NCBI GenBank assembly: GCA_903833275.1
Contig: CAILEP010000008.1
Span: 62,001-126,000 of the forward strand
Reading direction: 5' to 3'
Source of the DNA: an uncultured Bdellovibrionales bacterium
GTDB lineage: Bacteria > Bdellovibrionota > Bdellovibrionia > Bdellovibrionales > UBA1609
DNA length: 64,000 nt
Positions 9,078-17,796 of this stretch are shown here, piece by piece (the stretch's first letter is position 1; each line of letters opens with the position of its first letter). A model generated the notes under the pieces. It made no database searches, had not been told where the DNA came from, and saw only the letters and a program-made list of their open reading frames with translations. A program made the translations under genes and the position numbers.

Positions 9078-10384
9078 TTTGCTTTCTCCAATTCTTTAGC
9101 ACGCAATTTCTCAAGCTTGAGATCGCGTTCGACCTTCCAGGCCTTGAGGGCTGTGACAATTTCGTTCTGATGTTGAAACTGACCGGCCCAATCGAGCATC
9201 GGCCACAATTCGGGCCCGTCAAAGCTCACGTTGCGCAATCCGCTTGTTTTGTGCCGGCCGAACTGTTTCGAGTCGTAGGTTTGAAAACGCGCCGGGCCGA
9301 CTAAGGTTTCGTCATATTGATACTCTTGCGGATATTCAGTTACCTTGACTTCAGCGCCCGGCAATCGCGACTGCAACATTTTCTGTGCTTCGACCGACAT
9401 ACTCTCATGATACGATCTTTGAAAACGATGCACGGCCGGCAGTCGCATCCATACATCAAACGTTCCGGCGGTTACGGTTTTTTGCACCCACAGCATATTG
9501 GCATGTGACCAAGGCAAGCATTCATCTTCAAACATTAAAAATTTGGACGGCATGGTGGCTAGTAGTGGCTCGCCCTGAATTTCGAAACGATAGCGCGACC
9601 AAACCCACTCGGGCTTAAGTTCTCCGGACGAAAAGAACAATTCGAGAAATTTAAGCGAAAGACGCGCAGTTTCTTCGCTAGTGAGAGCCCAGACAAAGCG
9701 TTCGGCGCCGACCACGCCCGACCATTCGCTTTGCACTTCGACATTCAGAACTTCGCGGCCTCGAGTTGAAACGTCGGCGATTTTGGCTTTTTTAAAAACC
9801 CGAACACCATTTTCTTCGAGCCAAGCCAAAGACTTATCGGCGCCCATTCGCGATGCACGACGAATTGAGTAAGGCGAAAAAATCGGCAGCGGGCGACCTT
9901 CAGTAAGGGCTTCGACTGACTCAAGTGCCACTGGGCTACCAAGCGAATGCGCCAGCTGCGCAAACCATGTTTCTGAAAACGGCCGTTGCCGAAAGGTCTT
10001 TAATATTTCAGATCGCTGCTTCGGAGTTTTTTGATCGTACTGTTCTAAATAATCTTTCAAATCACCCTGAATATTATGCTGGGCCAACAGGTGATTGGCC
10101 TGCGGCCCACGGGTGTCGATCGGGCCCGATTTTAACCAAACGACAAACCCGTCTTCAACTTTGTCAGCATAGTCTTCGTGTTCAAGTCGAGCTTTTTGAG
10201 AAGTGCTAATCAGAGAACTCTCGAAAAAACCAAAAGGCCCTTCGACATCTTCAGAAGTCTGCCGACCCACGGCCTCAGATACATCGACCAGGCCGACGTT
10301 CATTTTAAGAGCCGTCAACTCTTGGGCCAACCAATTGCCACGCCCGTAACTTGAAACTATGACGACATCAAATTGCGTATCCAA
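9074..10384 (-). CDS. Rossmann-fold (NAD(P)/FAD-binding-like) protein inside the purine operon
   Basis: 436 aa. The N-terminus FDVVIVSSYGRGNWLAQEL followed by GLVDV resembles the dinucleotide-binding start of FAD-dependent amine oxidases, but the canonical GxGxxG is degenerate (SSYGRGN). The rest is Trp/Phe-rich with no motif I recognise and ends in a charged helix rich in K, E and L. It starts with TTG after GAGG at 7 nt, sits 34 nt from purM and overlaps purB, so it is co-transcribed with the purine genes. Either a redox enzyme or a non-catalytic relative is possible. I cannot name a substrate. Confidence 0.6.
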   Translation of the reverse strand: MDTQFDVVIVSSYGRGNWLAQELTALKMNVGLVDVSEAVGRQTSEDVEGPFGFFESSLISTSQKARLEHEDYADKVEDGFVVWLKSGPIDTRGPQANHLLAQHNIQGDLKDYLEQYDQKTPKQRSEILKTFRQRPFSETWFAQLAHSLGSPVALESVEALTEGRPLPIFSPYSIRRASRMGADKSLAWLEENGVRVFKKAKIADVSTRGREVLNVEVQSEWSGVVGAERFVWALTSEETARLSLKFLELFFSSGELKPEWVWSRYRFEIQGEPLLATMPSKFLMFEDECLPWSHANMLWVQKTVTAGTFDVWMRLPAVHRFQRSYHESMSVEAQKMLQSRLPGAEVKVTEYPQEYQYDETLVGPARFQTYDSKQFGRHKTSGLRNVSFDGPELWPMLDWAGQFQHQNEIVTALKAWKVERDLKLEKLRAKELEKAK

Positions 10385-10418
10385 CTCTAAACCTCAGCTC
10401 GAAAATGACTCATTAATA

Positions 10419-11507
10419 TCAGCGGCCCAATTTTTTCGTATCGAGAACCCAAACTGGTTCAGCACTCGCCCCGGCTTTGTTTTTCTCCACAGACCCCAAA
10501 TCAAAAGAGTCGAAACCTTCTTGTTCGACCACTGTACTGACGGCCTTGAAAGCCTTTTCTTCGACAAATAAAACAAAACCAATGCCACAGTTAAGTGTGA
10601 GCAGCAGGTCGCTCCAATTTGTTTTTGATCGCGCTTTTACTTCGAGAAACGGCGCCGGTATCGGCCAGGGGTTCAGAGCCAACTGTGTGCCCTTCGGCAC
10701 TACTCTCAACAAATTATCAAGCCCGCCACCTGTCACGTGGGCGGCGGCACTTAAACTCAGTTTTTTCTTCAAAATCTTTTGCACCATCGGCGAATAGAGA
10801 TGGGTCGGCGTTAGCAATTGATCGGCCCACTTTTTAATATCGCGCGCAAAAACTTTTCTGAGTAACGAGTATCCATTGCTATGAAACCCTGAGCTCGATA
10901 CGCCAATCATTCGGTGCCCAACGCGCACTCGTTGAGCGCCCAAAACAGCTGGCTCATCGACGACGCCGACCGTAAAACCAGCACAATCAAAATCATTTTT
11001 ACGATAGACCCCAGGCATTTCGGCCGTTTCGCCACCAATAAGGGCGCAATCACAAGCCTCACAGGCTGCGCGCACACTTGTTAAAAAAGCCTGGGCCGCT
11101 TTCATTTCGAGTTTGGCACAAGCGTAATAATCGAGAAAGAACAAGGGCTGAGCGCCCACGCAAGCGAGGTCATTTACACACATCGCGACGAGATCTTGGC
11201 CGATGCCCTCGTAACGATTAAACTGGGCGGCCAGCTTTACTTTAGTGCCAACGCCATCGGTTGAACTCACCAGAAGCGGGGCTTTGTAGTCTTGAAATTG
11301 GGCCCTGAAAAGCGCGGCGAACCCGCCGATCCCCGACACCACATTCTGCGCTTGAGCTGTCTTTTTGTTACCACTAATGAGCCAGTCGACAAGGTCATCA
11401 CCCTTTTTGACATCAACGCCGGCCTTTTTATACGAAACTGAAGCTGAGGAGGCGGAACCTTCTCTTTCGATGGCTCTGGTCGAGTGCGACTTGCGCGAGC
11501 TCGGCAC
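10419..11507 (-). CDS. purM: phosphoribosylformylglycinamidine cyclo-ligase
   Basis: AIR synthetase, forms AIR from FGAM with ATP. Recognised by SYKKAGVDVKKGDDLVDWL, SSTDGVGTKVKLA, MCVNDLACVGAQPLFFLDYYA, IGGETAEMPGVY, SSSGFHSNGYSLLR and HVTGGGLDNLLR. I chose a GTG start (11505-11507) with AGGGAG 7 nt upstream, giving 362 aa, about 15 residues longer than typical PurM. The frame stays open to 11849 but that part runs antisense through the next gene and has no PurM homology. It is the promoter-proximal gene of the purine operon. Confidence 0.93.
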   Translation of the reverse strand: MPSSRKSHSTRAIEREGSASSASVSYKKAGVDVKKGDDLVDWLISGNKKTAQAQNVVSGIGGFAALFRAQFQDYKAPLLVSSTDGVGTKVKLAAQFNRYEGIGQDLVAMCVNDLACVGAQPLFFLDYYACAKLEMKAAQAFLTSVRAACEACDCALIGGETAEMPGVYRKNDFDCAGFTVGVVDEPAVLGAQRVRVGHRMIGVSSSGFHSNGYSLLRKVFARDIKKWADQLLTPTHLYSPMVQKILKKKLSLSAAAHVTGGGLDNLLRVVPKGTQLALNPWPIPAPFLEVKARSKTNWSDLLLTLNCGIGFVLFVEEKAFKAVSTVVEQEGFDSFDLGSVEKNKAGASAEPVWVLDTKKLGR

Positions 11508-11603
11508 GGTGGCTCTCCCTTGTAAATTACGAAATCGGTGACTCTTGATTGGGCGACAGCTTCTTCTAGCAAGTTGCTTCAAACTTTTCAACGATTTGCA
11601 CCG

Positions 11604-11627
11604 AGTCAATGAGTTATACGATTGACT
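11604..11627. promoter_or_regulatory. inverted repeat in the divergent purM / outer-membrane protein spacer
   Basis: AGTCAAT (11604-11610) and ATTGACT (11621-11627) form a perfect 7-bp dyad with a 10-nt spacer (GAGTTATACG), about 100 nt upstream of both starts. This is where a purine-operon operator could lie. It does not resemble the E. coli PurR box or the Bacillus PurBox. Function is inferred from position only. Confidence 0.35.
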
Positions 11628-11730
11628 AAAGACTCGCCGTTTTTTCTCATAAACTAAGAGCGCCTGTGCGATAGATTCGCCGCAGGCTGGCCCAGATATT
11701 GAACCTACAAATGCTATGAAAGAAGGCAAA

Positions 11731-12492
11731 ATGAATCTCAATTTGAGACGTTCGACAGTTGGCCCGCTTGCGCTTGTCGCGTCGCTGATACTTTTATTCG
11801 GCTCCCTGACGCTGGCGCCACACCGAGCCTTCGCTGCCGACGACGCCAACGACGCCTACGACCCCTTCATCGATTACAACGAATACGAGGTCGAAGACGA
11901 AGAAGAGGCCGATATTAACTTCTTTCGCAATGGCCGATTATTGACTGCTGGAGTGCTCTTTGGCGACCGTACCTTCACCCAAGGCATGGCCACAATTTAC
12001 GACAGTAACGTCGCCTACGGCCTTTACCTCAGCTACTTTTTTGACCTGCGCTTTGCCCTTCAGTTCACCTTTCTGACGAGTTCGCACCGCATTCATATCC
12101 CGAATGGGGTATCACCCGTCACCGGCACCGCAAGCCTCAATAGTATCGGGGTTGATATAAAGTACTACTTCAACACCCAGAGCCTTACTAAAGGTTTGGC
12201 CACCTTCAACCCCTACGTCATCGGCGGGTTTTCATCGATTCAGCGTCAATCGACCATTGACGGTCAGCCCGAGTTCGGCAAAGACTCCGCCATGGCTTTC
12301 GATATTGGTGCAGGTATAGAAATGCCGATATTGCAGAAAAAGATGTATGTGGGCGCCCAGGCCCTTTACCAGGTCGTAAATTTTCCGGATCAAAACACCG
12401 AAATCGTTTTGAATAACAACACCACGCACACCGGCCTTTACCCCAATGGCAGCTTTATTACCGGGCTTGCGATTATTGGGCTTAATTTCTAA
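11731..12492 (+). CDS. outer-membrane beta-barrel protein
   Basis: 253 aa. The signal peptide ends in APHRAFA before an acidic Asp/Glu/Tyr-rich linker (about residues 36-60). The remainder alternates aromatic and small residues typical of an 8-stranded barrel (AYGLYLSYFFDLRFALQF, GVDIKYYFN, ending ITGLAIIGLNF with a terminal aromatic). I used the ATG at 11731, preceded by AGAAGG, rather than the ATG 15 nt earlier, which lacks a ribosome site. Divergent from purM. Stop interlocks with the convergent HEAT-repeat gene on CTAA. Ligand unknown. Confidence 0.7.
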   Translation: MNLNLRRSTVGPLALVASLILLFGSLTLAPHRAFAADDANDAYDPFIDYNEYEVEDEEEADINFFRNGRLLTAGVLFGDRTFTQGMATIYDSNVAYGLYLSYFFDLRFALQFTFLTSSHRIHIPNGVSPVTGTASLNSIGVDIKYYFNTQSLTKGLATFNPYVIGGFSSIQRQSTIDGQPEFGKDSAMAFDIGAGIEMPILQKKMYVGAQALYQVVNFPDQNTEIVLNNNTTHTGLYPNGSFITGLAIIGLNF

Positions 12493-13196
12493 CGATTTAA
12501 AATATTGTTAGCCGCAGCAGCGGTGCTCGACCCCTGAAATTTTTGATCACGTATTTTCTGTAGGGCTTGGCGGGCCAGCGGGCGCAAGCTCTTATCCTGA
12601 TCGTTCAGCAGGGCCGTGAACTTTGCCTCTTGCTGAGGGGTCGCAAACTGCACAAGGGCCTGCAGAATATGCCGGCGAATCCAAAGCGATTCGCCCGCAC
12701 GATAGTTCTGAGCGTTATAAAGTTTCTCCCACAAAAGATCTTTTGAGCCCACTGCGTTTAGCGCTTTGAGCGACTCAACAGCGGCCGTCCTCACAACCAA
12801 GGCCGAGTCTTCAAGCATGGCGCGCGCCCATTTCTCGGCCCAAGGATGACTGCCATATTGAATCACAATTGTGGCCGCATTTCGCATATACCATTCGGGG
12901 CTCTTCAGGGCCCGCTCAAGAAAAGCCTGTGATTCAGGCCCGTAGGCCCGACCCACTGCCGTCACGGCACGCCAACGATTTTCAAGCGACTCACCCTGAT
13001 CAAATGCCATGCGCTCAAGGGCGGCGCGGCCAACGGGGCCTTGCTTTTCAACCGCCTCAATTCTCTTTGAAATTGGCAATCGCAACGCACGCTCGGCATC
13101 AATTTTCATCGTAATGTCGGTTGCGGCGAAGGCCCGAACCTGAAAAGACAGCGGGATAAAAAACGCGCCGAGAGCAATGAGAGTTGAGCTTTTCAT
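12489..13196 (-). CDS. secreted HEAT-repeat protein
   Basis: 235 aa with a signal peptide (SSTLIALGAFFIPLSFQVRAFA). The mature protein is built of about five helical HEAT-like repeats (RWRAVTAVGRA, YMRNAATIVIQYG, VVRTAAVESLKAL, WIRRHILQALVQFA, SLRPLARQALQKI). Such solenoids bind partner proteins; here the location is probably periplasmic. No catalytic motif is present. Convergent with the barrel gene, sharing four bases, and 27 nt downstream of the coiled-coil membrane gene, so possibly co-transcribed with it. Confidence 0.7.
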   Translation of the reverse strand: MKSSTLIALGAFFIPLSFQVRAFAATDITMKIDAERALRLPISKRIEAVEKQGPVGRAALERMAFDQGESLENRWRAVTAVGRAYGPESQAFLERALKSPEWYMRNAATIVIQYGSHPWAEKWARAMLEDSALVVRTAAVESLKALNAVGSKDLLWEKLYNAQNYRAGESLWIRRHILQALVQFATPQQEAKFTALLNDQDKSLRPLARQALQKIRDQKFQGSSTAAAANNILNR

Positions 13197-13223
13197 GATG
13201 AGACTCCTGATGAATTGCTTAGG

Positions 13224-14303
13224 TTAATTCTTTTTGCCAAGCGTCTGAGCTTCATTGGCCATTTTGTCGATATCAGGGGCCTCTTCAAGAGCCTCAGCGC
13301 CGACACTCATGTCCAAATTTAACTCGTTCAGTTCTTCGAGCATTCGATTTGTATCAATGTCACCAAGCTCAGACATCGGATCTTTATTTTCTTCGCCCGA
13401 ATCTGAAAACTCAGCAAAAATATCGCCTTTAGCTTCAGTAGCTGAGGGCGAAGGGGCCACGGGTGCTGCAGTTGGCGCTGCTGCTGCCTGAGCTGGGGCC
13501 GGGGCTGGGGCCGGCGCTGCCTCAACTTTAGATTCGGCAACAGCGGCGGCTGGGCTTGCTTTTTGCTGAGCCTGCGCGAGAGCCGACTCGAGGGCGGCTT
13601 CGGCAATTTGGCCAGCATTTGGGTCTGAAGTTTTAGCAACTGCCGCCGGTGCCGCAGTTGGTGCTGCTGCTACTGCTGGAGCTGGGGCTGCGGCTGGGGC
13701 TGGGGCCACCGCAGGTGCCGGCGCAGCCGAAGCCGCATCGGCACCAGTCTTCATGGCATCAGCAAACTGATCCACGAGCTCTGGGCCACCGCGCTTGACG
13801 CCTTCAATTTCTTTTTTAAGACGAGCGTTCTCTTCTTTGTAATGCGAAAGATCGGCGATATCGTCTTCGATAATCTCATATTCGGCGAGCTTACCTTCAA
13901 GAGTTTTAATTTTAGACAAGAGCTCGGGCGAGCTGTCGTCACCCTTTGCCGATTCAACCTGACGGGTCAGCGCCTCAATCATTTTAACCCGAGAATCCAA
14001 TTCGGCTTTCAGCGCAGCAACGTCTTCGCTCGACGCCCCAGCTGCTGCCGTGCCGTCTGCATTTGGCGCTTGAGTCGAAACCGTGGCAATCGTGTTATGG
14101 GTTTGGCTCAGAATCTTTTTTAGACTTTCTTCGATTTTAGAAAAGTCAAAATCGGGCTTATCGCCGGTTTCTAACAAGCCCTTTTTGCCAAAGACTTGAA
14201 GGTACACGACGACCATCGACAAAAGACATATCAAGCCCACCGTAACCAGAATCACGGTCTCATTGTGGGCAATCATGAAATGAACGAAACTCTCTAGCTT
14301 CAC
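13224..14303 (-). CDS. single-pass membrane protein with coiled coil and Pro/Ala-rich linkers
   Basis: 359 aa starting at GTG. One transmembrane helix at about residues 16-38 (TVILVTVGLICLLSMVVVYLQVF) is followed by a coiled coil (about 90-170). Two Ala/Pro-rich low-complexity stretches (about 190-225 and 260-290) flank a predicted helix, and the C-terminal segment is acidic (MSELGDIDTNRMLEELNEL). The pattern suggests a membrane-anchored spanning or scaffold protein. No enzyme motif; function unknown. An in-frame ATG at residue 10 is an alternative start but would shorten the N-region. Confidence 0.65.
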   Translation of the reverse strand: MKLESFVHFMIAHNETVILVTVGLICLLSMVVVYLQVFGKKGLLETGDKPDFDFSKIEESLKKILSQTHNTIATVSTQAPNADGTAAAGASSEDVAALKAELDSRVKMIEALTRQVESAKGDDSSPELLSKIKTLEGKLAEYEIIEDDIADLSHYKEENARLKKEIEGVKRGGPELVDQFADAMKTGADAASAAPAPAVAPAPAAAPAPAVAAAPTAAPAAVAKTSDPNAGQIAEAALESALAQAQQKASPAAAVAESKVEAAPAPAPAPAQAAAAPTAAPVAPSPSATEAKGDIFAEFSDSGEENKDPMSELGDIDTNRMLEELNELNLDMSVGAEALEEAPDIDKMANEAQTLGKKN

Positions 14304-14400
14304 TATTTAAATCTTCAACAATGAAAGAAAAATAATCAAGAATTCAAGGCGTTAGCGCGAAGGCCTAGCCTTCGGTCGAGGCTCGTGCTACATACGAAAC

Positions 14401-15762
14401 ATGCCCAATTCACTTGACCTCATCATCAGTGGCGCAGAAGTTGTGGCGCCAGACCCCAAGTCATCTGGCTCACCCGCGCCTTTACGTCGCGAAAAAGCCG
14501 ACATCGGCATTCGCGACGGCCAAATTGTCGCCATTAGCTCGTCAGGGCTCTCGCAACCCACAAAAACTCGTATGAAAGCCGACGGGCTCGTCGCACTACC
14601 CGGCGCAATTGATACTCAGGTTCACTTTCGCGACCCCGGTTTTGCCGAAAAAGAAGATTTGCAAAGTGGCTCTCGCGCCGCTCTCGTCGGCGGAGTCACC
14701 AGCTTCTTCGACATGCCCAACACCAAACCTCCGACCCTTTCTGCGATCGACGTCGCCGACAAATTGTCGCGCGCTGAAAATCGCTGCTGGGTGAATTATG
14801 CTTTTTACGTCGGCGGTTCGCCCGAAAATGCCGCTCGCTTGGGCGAGCTCGAAAAACTACCCGGCGTTTGTGGCGTCAAAATTTTTATGGGTAGCTCGAC
14901 CGGCAAACTGATCATTGGCTCTGACCAAAACCTCGAAATTGCGGTTCAAGCCATTCAACGACGATTTTCGGTGCATTCCGAAGACGAAGAGCGACTGCAA
15001 GCACGCAAACATCTAGTGACCGATCAGCCCGGCCACGTTGAACGTCACCCGCTTTGGCGCGACGAAGAAACCGCCTTGATCGCCACCAAAAAACTAATTG
15101 CCCTTGCCGAAAAATATCAAAAGCGTGCCCATGTTCTGCATGTCACGACAGCCGAAGAGGCCGCTCTTTTGTCACAACACAAAAAATATGTCAGTTTCGA
15201 AGTAACCCCCCAACATCTGACTCTTGCCGCCCCCGAGTGCTACGAGCGCCTCGGCACTCTCGCCCAAATGAACCCGCCGATTCGCGAGCAGCGCCACCAA
15301 GACGCCCTTTGGCAGGCCGTGCAAAAAGGCTGGGCTGATGTTATTGGCTCAGATCACGCCCCACATACGTTAGCTGAAAAACGCGGAGTGTACCCAAATA
15401 CTCCGTCGGGTCTGACCGGCGTCCAAACACTTCTGCCGCTCATGCTTCATCACTCCGTCAGCGGGCGACTTTCGCTCGAACGAGTCGTTGAAATGACGGC
15501 GCAGAAACCAGCCGAGCTTTTTCAAATTAAAAATAAGGGCGCGCTTCGCCCCGGTTACGATGCCGACATCACCTTGGTCGATCTAAAATCAGAACGCGTT
15601 ATTAAAAATTCGTGGATCGAAAGCAAATGTGGCTGGACACCTTATGACGGCATGACCATAAAAGCTTGGGTTGCGGCCACCGTCGTGCGCGGCCAAATCG
15701 CAATGCGCGAAGGTGAAATTATCGGCCGCCCATTAGGCCGCCCACTTCAATTTAGTTATTAA
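14401..15762 (+). CDS. pyrC: dihydroorotase (amidohydrolase superfamily, type I-like)
   Basis: 453 aa, pyrimidine synthesis: cyclises carbamoyl-aspartate. The TIM-barrel metal centre is recognisable: H75 in DTQVHFRDPG, carboxylatable K160 in GVKIFMGSSTG, H192 (VHSEDEE), H247 (HVLHVTT) and D318 in GSDHAPH. The first ligand of the usual HxH is Gln73. I recall the DxQVHFR form in a subgroup of dihydroorotases, so it is probably a subfamily trait. Hydantoinase or allantoinase activity is less likely. It stands alone, with no other pyr gene nearby. Confidence 0.85.
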   Translation: MPNSLDLIISGAEVVAPDPKSSGSPAPLRREKADIGIRDGQIVAISSSGLSQPTKTRMKADGLVALPGAIDTQVHFRDPGFAEKEDLQSGSRAALVGGVTSFFDMPNTKPPTLSAIDVADKLSRAENRCWVNYAFYVGGSPENAARLGELEKLPGVCGVKIFMGSSTGKLIIGSDQNLEIAVQAIQRRFSVHSEDEERLQARKHLVTDQPGHVERHPLWRDEETALIATKKLIALAEKYQKRAHVLHVTTAEEAALLSQHKKYVSFEVTPQHLTLAAPECYERLGTLAQMNPPIREQRHQDALWQAVQKGWADVIGSDHAPHTLAEKRGVYPNTPSGLTGVQTLLPLMLHHSVSGRLSLERVVEMTAQKPAELFQIKNKGALRPGYDADITLVDLKSERVIKNSWIESKCGWTPYDGMTIKAWVAATVVRGQIAMREGEIIGRPLGRPLQFSY

Positions 15763-15786
15763 TTTAATTGCGATATTTTATGTAAA

Positions 15787-16344
15787 TCAATCTGCAGCCG
15801 GCTCAGTGACTTCGCTTGAATGGCAATCAAGCTGCAAAAATGTCGTCGCAAAGTGGCTTGGTTCGCCAACCCGTGCGGCCCGAACTTCATAGCGATCTTC
15901 GCACTTTTTCAAATTTAATTTGGCCACAGGCAACTCGAAGCCACCAAGCCTGCACTCAACCTGCCCCGCGTTCACCAGTTTTGGAGTATCTCGCATATCA
16001 ATGACCTGATAATCGATAACTTGCTGATCGCGGCCACCAACACAAAGACCCTGCACGGCCATCGGCCCATCACCCGGAGGCGAAACCAATTGGGGGTTGG
16101 CAACAAAGGTAATAGGCGCGTTATTGAAATTATCAACGATACCTACAACTCCACTGCCGCCCCCTGAACCGGAGCTACCTGAACCTGAACCACCCGAACC
16201 TGAGCCGTCCGATATCGAACCACCCGGCACCCCTGTGGTCGTAAACATTTCTGGCGACTGAGCGCAGTTTTCAAACTTAAATAGCACCACCAAAAGCAGA
16301 GATGAAATTGGTAAAATTCGAGATATGAATAATCGCCACGACAT
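15787..16344 (-). CDS. secreted or lipid-anchored protein with Gly/Ser linker
   Basis: 185 aa. Hydrophobic leader RILPISSLLLVVLFKFENC, where the Cys in FENCAQ could be an atypical lipobox. A Gly/Ser low-complexity linker follows (about residues 42-65). The globular C-terminal half contains several Cys (CVGG, VECRLGG, KKCED, LDCHS) consistent with periplasmic disulfides. Family not recognised. Convergent with pyrC, 24 nt between stops and no obvious terminator. Confidence 0.55.
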   Translation of the reverse strand: MSWRLFISRILPISSLLLVVLFKFENCAQSPEMFTTTGVPGGSISDGSGSGGSGSGSSGSGGGSGVVGIVDNFNNAPITFVANPQLVSPPGDGPMAVQGLCVGGRDQQVIDYQVIDMRDTPKLVNAGQVECRLGGFELPVAKLNLKKCEDRYEVRAARVGEPSHFATTFLQLDCHSSEVTEPAAD

Positions 16345-16464
16345 AGTTCAATTCTATTCGTAACTATGGCGAAATACCTGAGGGTTTTCTTGATTCGAAT
16401 TAACTTGAGACAGAGATCGCTGTCTCAAATTGCGAACAGTAAAAAAGTTCGACACATTAAGTGG

Positions 16465-17661
16465 CTATAAAGATTTTCGACGCAACCGTGCGGCATAAAA
16501 GCCATCGAAATCGGTGTCGAGCGGCGACACGTGAAGCTCTTCTTCGAGTTCAAAGCGCGCAAGGCCGGCCCCTGTATTGGCCTCTAAAAACTCACGCACC
16601 CGCCCCGAATTTTCGGAGGGCAAAATGCTACAAGTGGCATAGACCACTGAGCCGCCAACCTTGGCCATCAAAGAATAACGACTGAGAATATCACGCTGAG
16701 TATCGGCTAAACGATCGAGCTCTGCGGCCTTGAACTTAAACTTGGTGTCAGGGTAACGACGAAGTACACCGAGCCCAGAACAGGGCACATCTAGCAAAAC
16801 GTGATCGGCCGATTCGTGCAGTCGCTTTATAACCTTGGTGCTTTCGATCAGACGAGGCTCGATAATTGAAGCGCCGGCTCGTCGTGAGCGCAAGGTCAGC
16901 TCGTCTAATTTTCGCTGGTGGATATCCATGGCGATAACTCGGCCCTGATTCTTCATCAACATCGCCAGTTGCAACGTTTTACCGCCGGCACCCGCACAAG
17001 CATCGATGACCCGATCACCCGGTTTGACGCCCAATAACGGCGCGATCAGTTGCGAGCCGGCGTCTTGCATTTCAAAAAAGCCTTGCTTAAAGGCCCCAGT
17101 TATAAAAACATTTTTACGCTCAGCCAGCCGCAGAGCGGTTGCAACACTTTCGACGGCCGCGGTTTGAATTTCTTCAGCTCTTAATTTCACACCAAGGCTG
17201 TCACGAGTGGCCTTTAAGGTATTGACGCGCAAAAACTGCGGGGCGCGTTGATTAAGGCGAGTTAAAATTTTGCCTACATCGGCGCCAAGCTCTGACTTCA
17301 AAAGGTCAAATAATTCGTCGGGTATCGACTGCCGAATGGCTTCGGTAGTGGCTTTTGCTTGCAAACTGGGCAGATCAAACCCGTTGAGATATGAGCTAAC
17401 GAGCTGTTCGCAATCGGTTAACGAAATATCACTTGAAAGATCGGCCTTAAGAACCGTCACCAATAGAAGCCGCCACCAGCGCACAATATCATACACAATC
17501 TCGGCAAATTGCCGACGGTCACGCGAACCCCACTTGCGATTTTGCCGCATACAACGCTCGATCACTTTGTCGGCATGGGCACCACCGACAAATATCTCAA
17601 GCAACGCTGCCGCCGCTTCTTTGACAATTGGCTTATGAACCGCTGGTTTTTGATTATTCAT
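16465..17661 (-). CDS. rsmB: 16S rRNA m5C methyltransferase, RsmB/Sun family
   Basis: 398 aa. An N-terminal NusB-like helical domain (about 10-150) is followed by a SAM-dependent RNA m5C methyltransferase domain. Motif I is DACAGAGGKTLQLA, motif IV VLLDVPCSGLGVLRR with one catalytic Cys, and motif VI ATCSILPSEN with the second Cys. FLRVNTLK is the usual substrate-recognition segment. Expected to methylate C967 of 16S rRNA; specificity is inferred from domain architecture. Confidence 0.88.
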   Translation of the reverse strand: MNNQKPAVHKPIVKEAAAALLEIFVGGAHADKVIERCMRQNRKWGSRDRRQFAEIVYDIVRWWRLLLVTVLKADLSSDISLTDCEQLVSSYLNGFDLPSLQAKATTEAIRQSIPDELFDLLKSELGADVGKILTRLNQRAPQFLRVNTLKATRDSLGVKLRAEEIQTAAVESVATALRLAERKNVFITGAFKQGFFEMQDAGSQLIAPLLGVKPGDRVIDACAGAGGKTLQLAMLMKNQGRVIAMDIHQRKLDELTLRSRRAGASIIEPRLIESTKVIKRLHESADHVLLDVPCSGLGVLRRYPDTKFKFKAAELDRLADTQRDILSRYSLMAKVGGSVVYATCSILPSENSGRVREFLEANTGAGLARFELEEELHVSPLDTDFDGFYAARLRRKSL

Positions 17662-17796
17662 GTTCGTCTAGACTTGTACTCTGCTTTCTCCAACTCTAGT
17701 AGCAGAAATCACGAACGAAATCTTTACCGCTAGACAATCAACAATCGCCTTGAGAACATTTCTCCGACCGCCCCAACCCAAACAAAGGTCAAAGCT

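Noticed and set aside
11508-11849. N-terminal extension of the purM reading frame by 114 codons
   Set aside because: It runs antisense through the signal peptide of the outer-membrane protein gene and lacks PurM homology. A GTG with a strong ribosome site at 11507 explains the start.
13328-13639. Arg/Gln/Pro-rich minus-strand frame in the coiled-coil gene
   Set aside because: An out-of-frame reading of the Pro/Ala repeat DNA. The long frame with a membrane helix is the credible one.
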